DNA of 64,000 nucleotides from Henckelia pumila. Taxonomy: Eukaryota > Streptophyta > Magnoliopsida > Lamiales > Gesneriaceae. Shown piece after piece: positions 23,328 through 35,479 of this stretch. The DNA is taken from contig NC_133121.1 of assembly GCF_033568475.1 (NCBI RefSeq), positions 135,936,375 through 136,000,374 on the forward strand, read 5' to 3'. A program made the translations under genes and the position numbers. The notes below the pieces were generated by a model. The model was given only the letters and a program-made list of their open reading frames with translations, did no database searches and was not told the origin of the DNA. Each line of letters starts with the position of its first letter. The first letter of the stretch is position 1.

Positions 23328-25600
23328 CGGTCTATAATTGAGTATTTTTAGAAAAAAAAATAGTGATATATATGATGTTCACTTATTTTTTGGACGAGAC
23401 TTTAGACTCTGTGCTACTAAACCAGTTTTTTAGAGGTACATAAGTATTGAGCTGAGTACAAATATTTATGTATTGAATTATTATCTGTCATATGATGTAT
23501 TTTTATCATGTCATGTATGTATGAACATGGTAATCGGAATGCATTCATGGGTAAAAAAATTACTAAATACACATTTATTACTGAAAATCGAAACTTAACT
23601 AAGCTAATTTTTTTTGTAAAAAAATCATAATCTAACTTGAAATCAAATGAATGAACGTGCAAGTTCTTGGAGATGAAATGACTCTTTCACTATAATAACT
23701 TGGCCAACTTTTTCACTAGAATAGGTTCAAAATTGGTCCCCCACCCTCCTGCTGATAACATACATAAGCACGAGTGTCGAGATTTAGCTATAGAATGTAA
23801 GAATTCGACGTGGACATAAAAGCAAAGTTTTAAATGAAACATATGAAACGAGGTAAACTAATAACATATCAAAATAGTGCCAATAAAACGGTGTGTTGAT
23901 AATTTTTCTGGGTGTAGAAGTTCTTTCTAGCCGTCGAACGGAATTAGCTATACATTAGTCCTCATCTAACTTGTCTAGATTGTGAGCCACCATGTAGGTA
24001 TGGCTACCTCATTCAATACACGTGACAAATCTACCTTCTAGATTTGTCATGCAGCAACTACAAAAACGTTACATAATAGGCAACAGTTTTTGCATAAAGA
24101 GTAAGACTAAATCGTTTATTTCTTCATGGCTTCTTCCCTACAGCTGCCAACACGGTGGTGGAATCAAGGTTCTGATAAACATGATTCTGATCCGATTTCT
24201 ATATTATTATTTATGCTACAAGGCAATAAAGTTTTTTGGATGATGTACACTAAATTTAGAGGAATACTCCACAGTTGTGTAGCATTGCATAGATCTCATT
24301 CTATAGATATTTCCATGAAACACAATCATATGAACGGACAAATAAATATTTATCCCAATGTAATGTAAATCATAACTCATTTCAAATGTTAATATCCTCC
24401 ATATGTTTGCAGTTTGCATGATACTGAAAATAAAGCCAAGCCCCAGTATTGAATACAAACACATAAATCTGATTTTTTTTTCCTGCAAAATATATGCACC
24501 AATGACACATTGTAAATTCAAATGAATGCATGAAACAGTAAATTGAAAATCAAGTGAACGTGCATCCCAAATATCCACCCAAAGTGGAGGGTACAAAATT
24601 GAAAGAGAAAAGTTCTATCAAGCATCCATCCACATTTTACTAAGCAAATCAGCAACATTATGTTTATGGGGTTCTTTTAACCAAAGAAAAACTCTGAAAT
24701 AGAAAGTTCCTCCAAAATTCTTCCCTTGCAAGCCAATCTATTGTTGTCTCCATTTACGTCCCTGCAGGGGAAAAAAACGAGTGTGAATAAAAAATAGAAT
24801 GTTCCAGAGGAGTGATTTACGTTAGGCACATATGTGATTATGCCTTCTACATTTACATGGAACCTTGGACAGTGCAAAAAATTTTTCTTGTCTGATTGAT
24901 AGTTAGGATAACAAGAAAAAGCATAAAATCCAGCAGTCAGTAGACAAAAACACATCTTGTGGTCATATTCCAGGTTAAAAAGAAAAAAAACTGATATCTG
25001 GTCAACTAAAAAATCTGGAACTAAAATTGATTATCATGGAGGATATCATCAGCCAAGCTATGTGATGGAAGCTCTTTAATGTCCATATAATACCGATATT
25101 CAGGATGATCACCACAGACATCAATTACTTATCATCTTTCCCACCATGTTTTCCATAAGAAGTGAACTATTTTTGTTTCAAGAATAACAAAAAATTTGAA
25201 TGCTTTAGCCCTGTGAAAGAAACTTGAAAGAACTGGTTCCTGTTTTGTGTTCGTAGGATTAGCCTTCCAAAGTACGATTATGGCTTTCATTTGACATTTT
25301 AACTAATGTCATTTTAGATGTAAAAGAACAAAGGAGGATATAGACATGTAGTGTTGAAAGTGCTCACAATATTTGAAGGTAAATTGAGAGGGGTTGTGCG
25401 TCTATGTAACTCATTCAACCACTGCATCTACTTTCAAGCTGCTTCAATAATCTGTAATCTCCCCTGTACAATAGACAAAACCAACACCATGGTTACTGGT
25501 TAGCCAAATTCAATTTTGTTTTAATAGGCATGCCACTTGAATTAAACATGTTGTACCTGAACATAAAACTGATTGTGATGAACCAAGAATTCACTACTCG
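23328..25600. other. Non-coding DNA downstream of the intact CNL gene
   Basis: Counterpart of 3323-5594, nearly identical. It probably includes the 3' untranslated region of the CNL, with a possible intron donor near 25,555 on the minus strand. No second gene is supported. Confidence 0.5.
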
Positions 25601-28312
25601 TTATGGAAGCACCATTGCTAGGTTTGGGCAGTCACTGATATTCAAATTCGGATGGGATCTCAAGTTTATAGGCACATTTGTCAAACTTGGGCAACCATGA
25701 ATTCTGAAATTTTGAAGGCGAGGCATGCCATCAACTGTATTTGTGAATTCCCAGTTGATCAATTTATCCATGTTTTCTACTTCGAAAGATTCCAATGATG
25801 GGAACTTCTCTGTACCATAAAAATTCTCATCGATCAACTCCAAAACAGGCAGATTCGATATACAAAAAAACTCTAGGGAAGGAAGCTGTCCAAGAGGTGG
25901 AAGACTATCACAATACTTGAGCCCTGCCAAGTGAATGCGCGTAATTTTGCGACTTGGATCACTGAGCCAAGTTGGATAGAATCTTCCACAATACTTCTTA
26001 ATGGCCAATTCTTTCAAATTTTGATGAGGCCGAAGATTTGCGAGAACCGAATCCTGTAGATTTTGTGCCTGTTCTAGAGAACCCTGAGAAACATTTCCCA
26101 AATCCACCCATTGTAGCTCGAGATTGTCCAAGAACAGCTTCTCGTGCAGCTTGGCCTCAATGGCGTCTGCAACATCTGTGACTTGATCCATGTTTTTAAT
26201 GCAGAGTGATCCCCTCAGTGAATTCATATTGCTTATTTGTGCGATACCATTTTCCTTTTTGTCTCCGACTATGAACGCAGAAAGAGCTTGGAGTTCAGTT
26301 AGCCTTCCAAAATTTGGTGGCATATGGACAAGCTGTTCTTTTATATCCAAATCCAGATGTCGTAATTTGGAGAGATTTTTTGTGTCTTCAGGCAATGCTG
26401 TAATTCGAGTGCAATTTTTGAGTTTCAGCGTTTGTAAAACCAAAAGATGACATATGGAGTTTGGTACTCTTGAAATCTTGTTTTCTGAGAGATTAAGATA
26501 TCGAAGAAACTTCAAGGGCTTAGAAGAACTGATGGTGAATTCACTAAGGCCAATTCGAGTCAGATCCAACACCCGCAAAGATCGCAAATGGGAGAAAAAA
26601 TCATTATCTAGCAGTCCCCCATCAGCACCATTCTTATTGATCATCAAAAATGTCCTCAACCTTTCATTTTTCTCCGAGGCCTTCAGATGTATTGGATTCA
26701 AACTATCTCGAAGCATCGACAAGTGACAAGTATTTCCAAATAAAGGGTAGTCATCTGACATGTCAATGACTTGGAAGCATATATCACTAGAAACCATTTG
26801 TGACATGTCATGGATGAGATCATGCATTTTGTAGACAGTTTCATTCCTTGCATTTGTATCTTGTTCGAAGAACGACCTCAAATAAAGATCATCGAAATAC
26901 TTGCTTCCTATGTCTTCCAATCTCATTCCTTCTATGGGTCGGATGAACCCCTCTGCCATCCACAAAAGAACGAGTTCCTCAACTTCAAACTCGTGATTTT
27001 TGGGAAAAAGAGAACAATATGCAAAACATTTTTGTAGCGGCGGGGGAAGATGGAGAAAACTAAGCATCAAAGCCGGGAATATTTTGTCTTCTGGCAAGTT
27101 CCACAGCTTACTGTTCAGTATACAAAGCCACTGGTCTTCGCTGGATCCTGAATTTGACAATAAACTTCCCAATGTCTTGGCAGCCAAAGGCAAACCTTTG
27201 CATTTTTTCGCAATCTCTTTGCCGATAGATTTCAAATTCTCTTGTTCCTCTACGGAGAATAACATTCTCCGTTTCATCAAATCCCAACAGTGCTTGTCCG
27301 ATAAATGTTGGAGAGAATGTGTTTTATAAGATCTAACAGATGATGAAACTTTGGCACTTCTTGTGGTCACAATTATTTTACTTCCTTTGGCACCATATCT
27401 TAAAGGAAGGTAAAATTCGTCCCAATCATCGTTATTTTCAGTCCAACAATCGTCCAAGACAAGCAAAAATTTAAACCCCCTAATTGACTCTTGAAGAAGG
27501 ACTTGAACAGAATTCAAGTCGGACAAAGTGCAACTATTCCCTGTCAAAGCTTCTATCATATATTTTGTGATCTTAATCAAATCAAAGTTCATCGAAACAG
27601 TGACCCACATTTTCTTCTGAAAATTGGAGTTTACCAAATCATCATTGTAAACCAATTTCGCAAGGGTTGTCTTACCGATTCCAGCCATCCCCACTAGCGA
27701 CATTACCGAAAAGTTACCCATTTCTGGTTCATTTGCGAGCAAATTGATAACACAAGCTAGTTGTTCAGCTTCCCTCCCAATAACATTATTCTCATCGATC
27801 AGTGAACTAGTGGATATAAAGTCATGTATAGGCGACACAATGCTGAATCTATTTTTCATGCTTTCAATCATCAGTAGTCTCTCCATTTCTTTAGCAAGAA
27901 GTTCCAACTTCTTGTACAATACATTTATGTCATGAGGTAGCGTCAAAGTAGTTGATGAAAGAACAATTTTACGAACCTCGTCTCTTTCAGCGGTTCCCAC
28001 AGAACCGAAGGTGGAGAGATGTAACGAGATGTCATCTAGAAGAGCATCGGCATCGTAAGAAAGTTTTTTGATATCTTCGAACCATGTTTTCCAAGCATTG
28101 CTTCCTCTCGTAAACCTCAACGGACTACACTCCACGCTATCTACCAAATCTTGAACCATGAACATAGTTCTTTGCAACTTTCGGAGCTCATCATCAACAC
28201 CCAATATCAGTTTTATTTCATTCCACGCGTACGACCCGAATGATGCCAACCTCTCCAATGCGAACGCAAATGGAGCCGACCCAATGCAAGCCGTTAAAAG
28301 CTCAGCAGCCAT
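25601..28312 (-). CDS. Intact CC-NB-LRR (RGA/I-2-like) disease-resistance protein, 903 aa
   Basis: Intronless gene for a cytoplasmic immune receptor of the CNL class. Such proteins sense pathogen effectors and, with ATP bound, oligomerise to trigger defence; the ligand here is unknown. The start is the ATG at 28312 (MAAELL); a frame four codons longer begins with TTG and is not used. An Rx-N-like coiled coil with the WFEDIKKLSYDADALLDD motif occupies about 1-160. NB-ARC carries P-loop GMAGIGKTT (208-216), kinase-2 LLVLDDCW (283-290), RNBS-B KIIVTTR, GLPLA (373-377), winged helix CFAYCSLFP and LVLLWMAEGF, and MHD (496-498). LRRs run from about 555 to the end, including LRSLRVLDLTRIGL and the R13L1-type YCDSLPPLGQLPSL. 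At 903 residues it is shorter than many RGA-type CNLs (often over 1,000), so the LRR may be naturally short or trimmed. All ATPase motifs are intact. Confidence 0.95.
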   Translation of the reverse strand: MAAELLTACIGSAPFAFALERLASFGSYAWNEIKLILGVDDELRKLQRTMFMVQDLVDSVECSPLRFTRGSNAWKTWFEDIKKLSYDADALLDDISLHLSTFGSVGTAERDEVRKIVLSSTTLTLPHDINVLYKKLELLAKEMERLLMIESMKNRFSIVSPIHDFISTSSLIDENNVIGREAEQLACVINLLANEPEMGNFSVMSLVGMAGIGKTTLAKLVYNDDLVNSNFQKKMWVTVSMNFDLIKITKYMIEALTGNSCTLSDLNSVQVLLQESIRGFKFLLVLDDCWTENNDDWDEFYLPLRYGAKGSKIIVTTRSAKVSSSVRSYKTHSLQHLSDKHCWDLMKRRMLFSVEEQENLKSIGKEIAKKCKGLPLAAKTLGSLLSNSGSSEDQWLCILNSKLWNLPEDKIFPALMLSFLHLPPPLQKCFAYCSLFPKNHEFEVEELVLLWMAEGFIRPIEGMRLEDIGSKYFDDLYLRSFFEQDTNARNETVYKMHDLIHDMSQMVSSDICFQVIDMSDDYPLFGNTCHLSMLRDSLNPIHLKASEKNERLRTFLMINKNGADGGLLDNDFFSHLRSLRVLDLTRIGLSEFTISSSKPLKFLRYLNLSENKISRVPNSICHLLVLQTLKLKNCTRITALPEDTKNLSKLRHLDLDIKEQLVHMPPNFGRLTELQALSAFIVGDKKENGIAQISNMNSLRGSLCIKNMDQVTDVADAIEAKLHEKLFLDNLELQWVDLGNVSQGSLEQAQNLQDSVLANLRPHQNLKELAIKKYCGRFYPTWLSDPSRKITRIHLAGLKYCDSLPPLGQLPSLEFFCISNLPVLELIDENFYGTEKFPSLESFEVENMDKLINWEFTNTVDGMPRLQNFRIHGCPSLTNVPINLRSHPNLNISDCPNLAMVLP

Positions 28313-28557
28313 ATTCTTGGTCAAAAAATCAAGAAGGGAGTTTTGCCACCATGGAGTTCCCGATCGAAGGGGAGTTTTGCCAATGGAGGAATTTTTGCCC
28401 GATGGTGTAGGTACTTTAGAAATTATAAATCTTTCTTCACTCTTTAGCAGCCATATCTTTAATTTTCTTGACCCAAATATGCCACAATGGAGTTGCCGAT
28501 GAACAGTATTGCAGTTTTGCTTATGGAGGGAGTTCGAGTTTTGCCCAAGGTACTGTA
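28313..28557 (-). promoter_or_regulatory. 5' flank of the intact CNL gene
   Basis: Same 245-base flank as the left copy, bounded by repeat R-a'. No cis-element can be named with confidence. Confidence 0.35.
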
Positions 28558-30082
28558 CGGACTATTCAAATTAGATAACTTTTTATTATTAGTGGCTTAA
28601 CAACAAAATTTAATATTATCCCAAGTTTTACTTTGCATATATAGAAATATTTGACAATTACTTTTACAAAAAATATAAATTATTGAGATGTAAAAAAAAA
28701 ATTGATTGTGAACACGTTGTTATTCGAGTGGACAATGGATCCATGAGATCCACCTATCCGGGTGGTCAACCCATCCGAGCAGACGACTTACAGACGATTT
28801 TGGTTGGGAATAAATCTAGCAAGCGAACTAGATCAAATTATAGTAAATTAATAATATTTAAATACTAGGATATAAATTATTTTAATTTAATCCAGACTAA
28901 ATAAAATAAGTGATTTTTTTATGAATAATTAAACTAATTGAGATAAAGGAAATTATTCTAAAGCAAATATCTTAAATATTAAACGGCGGTTTAAGTTCAA
29001 GACAAATTCAAATTTCAAGAAAATGACTGAGAACACAACGGTATCAAACATCAAATTATTTATAAGTATTGGACTTAATTAAGAAATAATTGTCTAAAAT
29101 AACGACGAAATTTCTTATATTAAATTTTAATATATTTCTAGAATTAATAATTTCATTTACAAATGACAATCCAATTATTTTTAATTGAATATAATTTAAA
29201 CAAAAAACTCACTTAACAACTATAGAATTTCAAATTTTTTCCTAAAATCGTACGCTGAAACTAGGTATTATTTCTAGTCGGCTTAACCATATATTTCTCA
29301 ATATTTATTTTTTAACCTATTTTCATTCTATTATCTTTCGAGTCAAGATCTAAAACATGATATTAATTGGTCAGATTAAAAGCAAGAAATCTATGCGAAT
29401 ATTAATCAAGAGCATAAAATAGAACAAAACATTAACTAATCCAATACATGGACAAAAATTAATAGTTTGGCACTATCGTAGCACCAGCAAAAACACGACC
29501 GCTCCATAAAATAAAAACAATAAAAAATTTAACGTTTTAATTAACGGTCACAAAGAAATATAAGAAGAATGAGAAAATCTCAGTGGTGGCGCATGAAGTG
29601 CGTCTTCTTTCCTTTGCCAATCTCAGTGATGGCGTGTGAAGTGCACCTTCTTCCCTTGCTCCAAGCCCAAGCCGTAATCTTGAGAAAATGTCAAATTCCT
29701 CTCAGGTTGTGCCAATGATTTTTTTTTAATATTCCATTATAAAAAAAACCATCAAAATTTCTTTTTATCCCAAAAGAAAGTTTCAAAGTTTTTCGAAATT
29801 CCGCGTGTAAAGATGGAATTTTATGTGAAAAGGCATAGGCTCTCTGTTTAAAGATGGAACCCACGTACATGGTCCTGACGTGGGTCCGTGCACTAAATTT
29901 ATGCAATTTTTCGAGAATGTTTTTACAATGGTGCATGGACCATGGTCCAGACGCGACACAGGGTTTGGACACCTATTTTCTTAAAATCTTTTGCATTCTT
30001 CTTTAAGATTTTTCCTCATTTTTCGGATGAATTCCGACATGGTATTATATAGTTTGACTTTATTTTTAGTTGTCAAGACTTT
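28558..30082. repeat. Unclassified repeat R, copy a (right duplicate)
   Basis: Counterpart of 8556-10080. Few differences up to about 29,700 (for example G to A at 28927), more afterwards. Confidence 0.75.
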
Positions 30083-30107
30083 ATCCTGCGTGAAAACATT
30101 CAACCAA

Positions 30108-30770
30108 TTGTTGAGTATGCTTGTTCTATGATTGAATGTTTTATGTAGCATTAATTATTTGTGTATTTATTATGTCGCGAATATTATGTTGCATACATTA
30201 ACACGTTAAGCCTTTATCATTGATATAACCAGTAGAGGGGTCGCTCATCCTCGTTATATTTTGTGGATGAATACCATATTTTTGGATCCGGTTATGCCCA
30301 CGTTGTATGGTATGGGAGTACCTCCTGATGCGATGACCTATTGTGCTACATACCATGACACCTTTGACTGAGCAATATTCTACTTGGATAGGTTTCCTGG
30401 TACCTTCCACTTGTATTTGCATTCATAGCACCTGTATACTCTTACATTCCTATTGGGAATTATTTGCTCACGTCCATGGTATTTCTTTGGACACCCCATT
30501 TCACGGGGCAGGACTTAGGTTGGACGGATCGGGTGGTAGCGGTCGTTGAGTTGCAAGGTGGATTTTATCGTTTCAAGTTTTCTGTATAGAGACTTTAGGA
30601 TTATGTTTTCGATGGAGTTGTATTTGAATCTTGATATATTTATTTGGGAACCGATTTTTCTTTTGGTAGTATTTAGTATTTAAGGTTCCTATTGTTTCTT
30701 TTGATTATCTTGTTTAGGTTAATTAAATGCTTAAGCTTTGGTTTGTTAGTAATTCCGGGATGAGTCACTA
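30108..30770 (+). mobile_element. 5'-truncated gypsy LTR plus PBS (right duplicate)
   Basis: Counterpart of 10106-10769, ending GAGTCACTA, with the PBS-like TGGTATCAAAGC starting six bases later. About ten substitutions from the left copy are visible. Confidence 0.7.
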
Positions 30771-30804
30771 AATTTATGGTATCAAAGCATGCATTGATAA
30801 TTGG

Positions 30805-31236
30805 TGATGAGTTATGACCCAATTTAAATTTCTTCCGGGCCTAAGCCTAGTCACTTAATCCATTCGGGTCTCATATTATTTAGTTATTTATTTGGACACT
30901 TTATCAAGGCCTATAAATTTCTAAAAGCCCATAAAAGGCTCAAGCCTATGAAACTCTCTTACTATCTATAAATAGCTCAAGTCCTCTCATTGTTAAGATA
31001 CGTTCTCGATAGTCGCATGCTCTAGTTCTCTATAATTTTTATTGGGCAAATATTGACTTGAGTATCGGAGTGTATTCGCAGGGCAACCCCCGGCGCTACT
31101 CACTTTGCTTTGTGATTCAGGTAACAACCCACGAAATTTGGTTTTTGGAACAGTTCGAGATTAATCCGGCTATTCAGATCTCCAAAAACTACCCATATTT
31201 TCTCTAATCGGGTAATATATTTTTTTTGCTACATCA
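30805..31236 (+). mobile_element. Tat/Retand-like LTR plus PBS (right duplicate)
   Basis: Counterpart of 10804-11235. The PBS reads TTGGCGCCGTCTGTGAGA, with one G to A change from the other copies. Confidence 0.75.
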
Positions 31237-31241
31237 GCTTG

Positions 31242-31909
31242 GCGCCGTCTGTGAGAAATTGTTCACTGTATCATTAAGAATGCATACTCCAACACAAACA
31301 TCTCAAGGAAATAATCGCAATGGAGACCTACCTCCAATCTCAAAACCACCGTCTGGATTTAGTTTCACGCAGGATACGTTGACAACCTTAATGGAAGAAA
31401 CAGCCGCATGTGCAGCAACTGAAGCGATCGCTCAGTTCGTGGAATCCCATCAACGTTGAAGCACCAACATGAGAGATCATATAAGAGGGCTCTCATTTCA
31501 TGATCCCGGTAACAAACCCAAATAAAACTAAGTCTAAAGTGAACGACAAATATCATGAGGGGAGCGAGAAAAATACTACTCCTAAAGAGGGGGAAGCAAG
31601 TGCTCACACAATTCACGACGTCTCTGACAAAAACAAAACCACTAATCGAACCCGTGGAGATGAATCTCACACATATATAACTGGAGATAATTCTTTGGCA
31701 ATCTTGCCTATACGTCGGAGCTCGTTCACTAACGCCATTTTATCTGAAGCATTTCCTAAGGGAGTCAAAATCCCTAACCTACTTGAGTTTGATGGAACTA
31801 GTGATCCTCAAGATCATATTGACAAAATCTACGCGAAAGCAGATTTGTATGACATCACAGATGTTGCTTATTGTAAGATATTCCGAACAATGTTATCATG
31901 GCGAGCTCT
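31242..31909 (+). pseudogene. Gag fragment of a Tat-like gypsy element (right duplicate)
   Basis: Same gag remnant as 11241-11887, with FTNAILSEAFPKGVKIPNL preserved and the same cut at SWRALK. It retains 22 bases near 31,262 that the left copy has lost, so this copy is closer to the ancestral element. There is a stop between the two frames, so it is not functional. Confidence 0.8.
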
Positions 31910-32665
31910 CAAATTAGAAAACTTTTTATTATTAGTGGAGTCTTATTTACCCTACCTATCCAGACATTACCCCATGATAGATTTAAGGATGATCATTTAT
32001 TAATACCTGCGGAGTCCACTAAAAAATAATGGACCCTACATTTATTGATAAATATCAACCATTAGATGCATGTTAAGGTAGTGCCAGTATAGTAGGATTT
32101 ATATAATTATATATAAAATAACAACAAAATTCAATATTATTTATATTTTTATCCCAATGCATATATAAAATATTTGACAATTACTTTTACAAAAATATAA
32201 ATTATTAGGATGTAAAAAATCTGATTTTGATGTGGTTAGAAAACCTGAAGAATTCAAGTGATCGATCGATCTGGGTGAACACGTTGTTATTCGAGTGGAT
32301 AGTCGATCCATGAGATCAACCTATCTGGGTGGTCAACCCATCCTAGTAGACGAATTATCGACGATTTTGGTTGAGAATAAATATATCAAGTTAACTAGGT
32401 CAAGTTATAGTAAATTGATGATGAGTTTAACAATCGATCTACAGACTAATATTTAAATACTATGAGATAAATTAATTAATTTAATCTAGACTAAATAAAA
32501 GAAGTGATATTTTTTGTGAATAATTAAACTAATTAAGATAAACAAAATTATTCTAAAGAAAATATCTTAAATATTAAACGACGGTTTACATTCAAGACAA
32601 ATTCAAATTTTAAAAAATGAATGAAAACACATAACGGTATCAAACATCACCGCTTAAGCTTTTAT
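31910..32665. repeat. Unclassified repeat R, copy b (right duplicate)
   Basis: Counterpart of 11888-12640, starting CAAATTAGAAAAC at the cut in the gag frame. Confidence 0.65.
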
Positions 32666-33569
32666 AATAAATATTTTTTTATGATTTTATAAATAAATAA
32701 ACTAGGTTTAAAATTTAGATGTTGACCTTCTAATTGTTTTTTAAAATAATAATTATGTTCTAAAAGATACAATAACTTGGTTTTTTTTGTATTTTTTCTT
32801 CATCGCCGAAACTAGAAGGAGCAGCAAGATTTTCCTTATTTGCAGTGTTCTAAAAAGCACGCTTAAGCGATAATTAAGCGTGATAAACGTAAAACATACC
32901 TAAAAAGCTCTGCTTTGGAGAAAAGCAGAACAAAAACAGTCAACCATAGTTGAGAGCGATAAAAAAATATTAGTGTGTTACTTTTTAAAAGAACGAAAGT
33001 ATGTTTTAAATATATTTTTAATTTTTCAGCTAATTTTGTTAATTTAGGTGGAACTTATTTATGTCATATGATTATTAATAGGTGCTAAATGAGCGACACT
33101 TAGTGCCAAATAAATAAAAAAATCGAGGTTACAGTTGAGAACGATATAAATGAATGTTTGTTTGTTACTTTTTAAAAGAACAAAAGTATGTTACATTTAA
33201 TACATTAAATTAACATATTTTAGATTTTATTAAATTATTTAGATTAAAAAAAATTTAAGCGTAAAAAAAATATTTTTTTATTAGTTAGTTGTAATTATCT
33301 CAAACCAATAAGCAGATAAAACATGAAAGCATAAAAAATACTTATTATAAAAAAACTTAGAGGTCAACTTCTAAATTTCAAAACATGATAACATACCGGA
33401 CAAAAACCAAAAAACAAACCAACTTACAGGACCAAAACCAACATAAGCCAACATATAGGTCTAAATCCAAAACAAAAACTGAGTTACAGAATATTTTTCA
33501 AAACAAGCCAACATACAGGACCAAAACCAAAAAGAAGCCAACATACAGGACCAAAATGCTAATTTTCCC
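32666..33569. other. AT-rich DNA with CCAACATACAGGACC tandem repeats
   Basis: Counterpart of 12641-13552. The frame at 33385-33681 translates these short repeats (threonine, lysine and asparagine rich) and is not a gene. Confidence 0.5.
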
Positions 33570-35112
33570 GTACGGACTATTCAAATTAGATAACTTTTTA
33601 TTATTAGTGGAGTCTTATTTACCCACCAAAAGCTTAACAACAAAATTTAATATTATCCCAACTTTTACTATGCATATATAAAATATTTGACAATTACTTT
33701 TACAAAAAAATATAAATTATTGGGATGTAAAGAAAATTTATTGTGAACACGTTGTTATTCGAGTGGACAATGGATCCATGAGATCCACCTATCCGGGTGG
33801 TCAACCCATCCGAGTAGACGAATTACAGACGGTTTTGGTTGGGAATAAATCTAGCAAGCGAACTAGATCAAATTATAGTAAATTGATAATATTTAAATAC
33901 TAGGATATAAATTATTTAATTAAATCTAGCTAAATAAAATAAGTGATTTTTTTTTATGAATAATTAAACTAATTGAGATAAACGAAATTATTCTAAAGCA
34001 AAGATCTTAAATATTAAACGGCGATTTAAGTTCAAGACAAATTCAAATTTCAAGAAAATGACCGAGAACACATAACGATATCAAACATCAAATTATTTAT
34101 AAGTATTGGATTTAATCAAGAAATAATTGTCTAAAGTAACGATGAAATTTCTTATATTAATTTTTAATCTATTTCTAGAATTAATAATTTTATTTACAAA
34201 TTACAATCCAATTATTTTTAATTGAATATAATTTAAACAAAAAAACTCACTTAACAGCTATAGAATTTCAAATTTTTTCCTAAAATCGCACGCTGAAACT
34301 AGGTATTATTTCTAGTTGGCTTAACCATATATTGCTCAATATTTATTTTTTAACCTAATTTCATTATATTCTCTTTTGAGTCAAGATCTAAAACATGATA
34401 TTAATTGATTAGATTAAAAGCAAGAAATCTATGCGAATATTAATCAAGAGCATAAAATAGAACAAAACATTAACTAATCCAATACATTGGCAAAAATCAA
34501 TAGTTTGGCACTATCGTAGCACCAGTAAAAACACGACCGCTCCATAAAATAAAAACAAGAAAAAATCTAACGTTTTAATTAACGGTCACAAAGAAATATA
34601 AGAAGAATGAGAAAATCTCAGTGGTGGCGCGTGAAGTGCGTCTTCTTTCCTTTGCCAATCTCAGTGATGGCGTGTGAAGTGCACCTTCTTCCCTTGCTCC
34701 AAGCCCAAGCCGTAACCTTGAGAAAATGTCAAATTCCTCCTAGGTTGTGCCAATGTTTTTTTTAATATTCCATTATAAAAAAACCATCAAAATTTCTTTT
34801 TGAGCCCAAAAGTCAAAGTTTTCCGAAATTCCGCGTGTAAAGATGGAATTTTATGTAAAAAGGCATAGGCTCTGTGTTTAAAGATGGAACCCACGTAAAT
34901 GGTCCTGACGTGGGTCCGTGCACTAAATTTATGCAATTTTTCGAGAATGTTTTTACAATGGTGCATGGACCATGGTCCAGACGCGACACAGGGTCTGGAC
35001 ACCTATTTTCTTAAAATCTTTTGCATTCTTCTTTAAGATTTTTCCTCATTTTTCGGATGAATGCCGACATGGTATTGTATTGTTTGACTTTATTTTTAGT
35101 TGTCAAGACTTT
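33570..35112. repeat. Unclassified repeat R, copy c, complete
   Basis: The only full-length R-c copy, about 1.54 kb, from GTACGGACTATTCAAATT to GTCAAGACTTT. It matches R-a over its whole length with scattered substitutions and small indels. The last 814 bases are not part of the segmental duplication. Confidence 0.8.
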
Positions 35113-35479
35113 CTCCAAATTTTAGTCAAACCAACAAAAAATAAAAGTATGACGACACGTGTTTGAATCACCATCCTTGAGCCAATAACATTTAGCTCTC
35201 TGTTTCCAATATTATTTTTTTTGTCACCAGTAGTCCAGTAGCATTAAGATTTGTTTTTGCATTCTCATATTTTTCAACCTGGTTTGGATCGGTGTTTGAT
35301 ATCAATGATGCTAACTTCGTACTACAGTTTTTTATATCCTTCATTTCCTAAAATTTGGTTGTTTATTTTTGCTACATCTTCTTGAGGATGTTGCACAGTA
35401 TGTAATTTTGATACTTGCATCTTGTGTATCGGTGGCACCCCATGTTTGCATCACCAATTCTTCCAACTCTGGTTCCTCC
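35113..35479. other. Non-coding spacer, possibly including LINE 3' sequence
   Basis: AT-rich. Weak reading-frame traces on the minus strand may continue the LINE to the left, but no motif is certain. Confidence 0.35.

Larger units (their letters stand above)
23328..34298. repeat. Segmental duplication, right copy (about 11 kb)
   Basis: Direct repeat of 3323-14281. It contains the intact CNL gene, repeat R-a, two LTR fragments, gag remnant, R-b and R-c in the same order. Here the R-c repeat is complete beyond the edge of the shared segment (to 35112), so this copy keeps the older right junction, while the left copy is truncated there. Confidence 0.95.
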
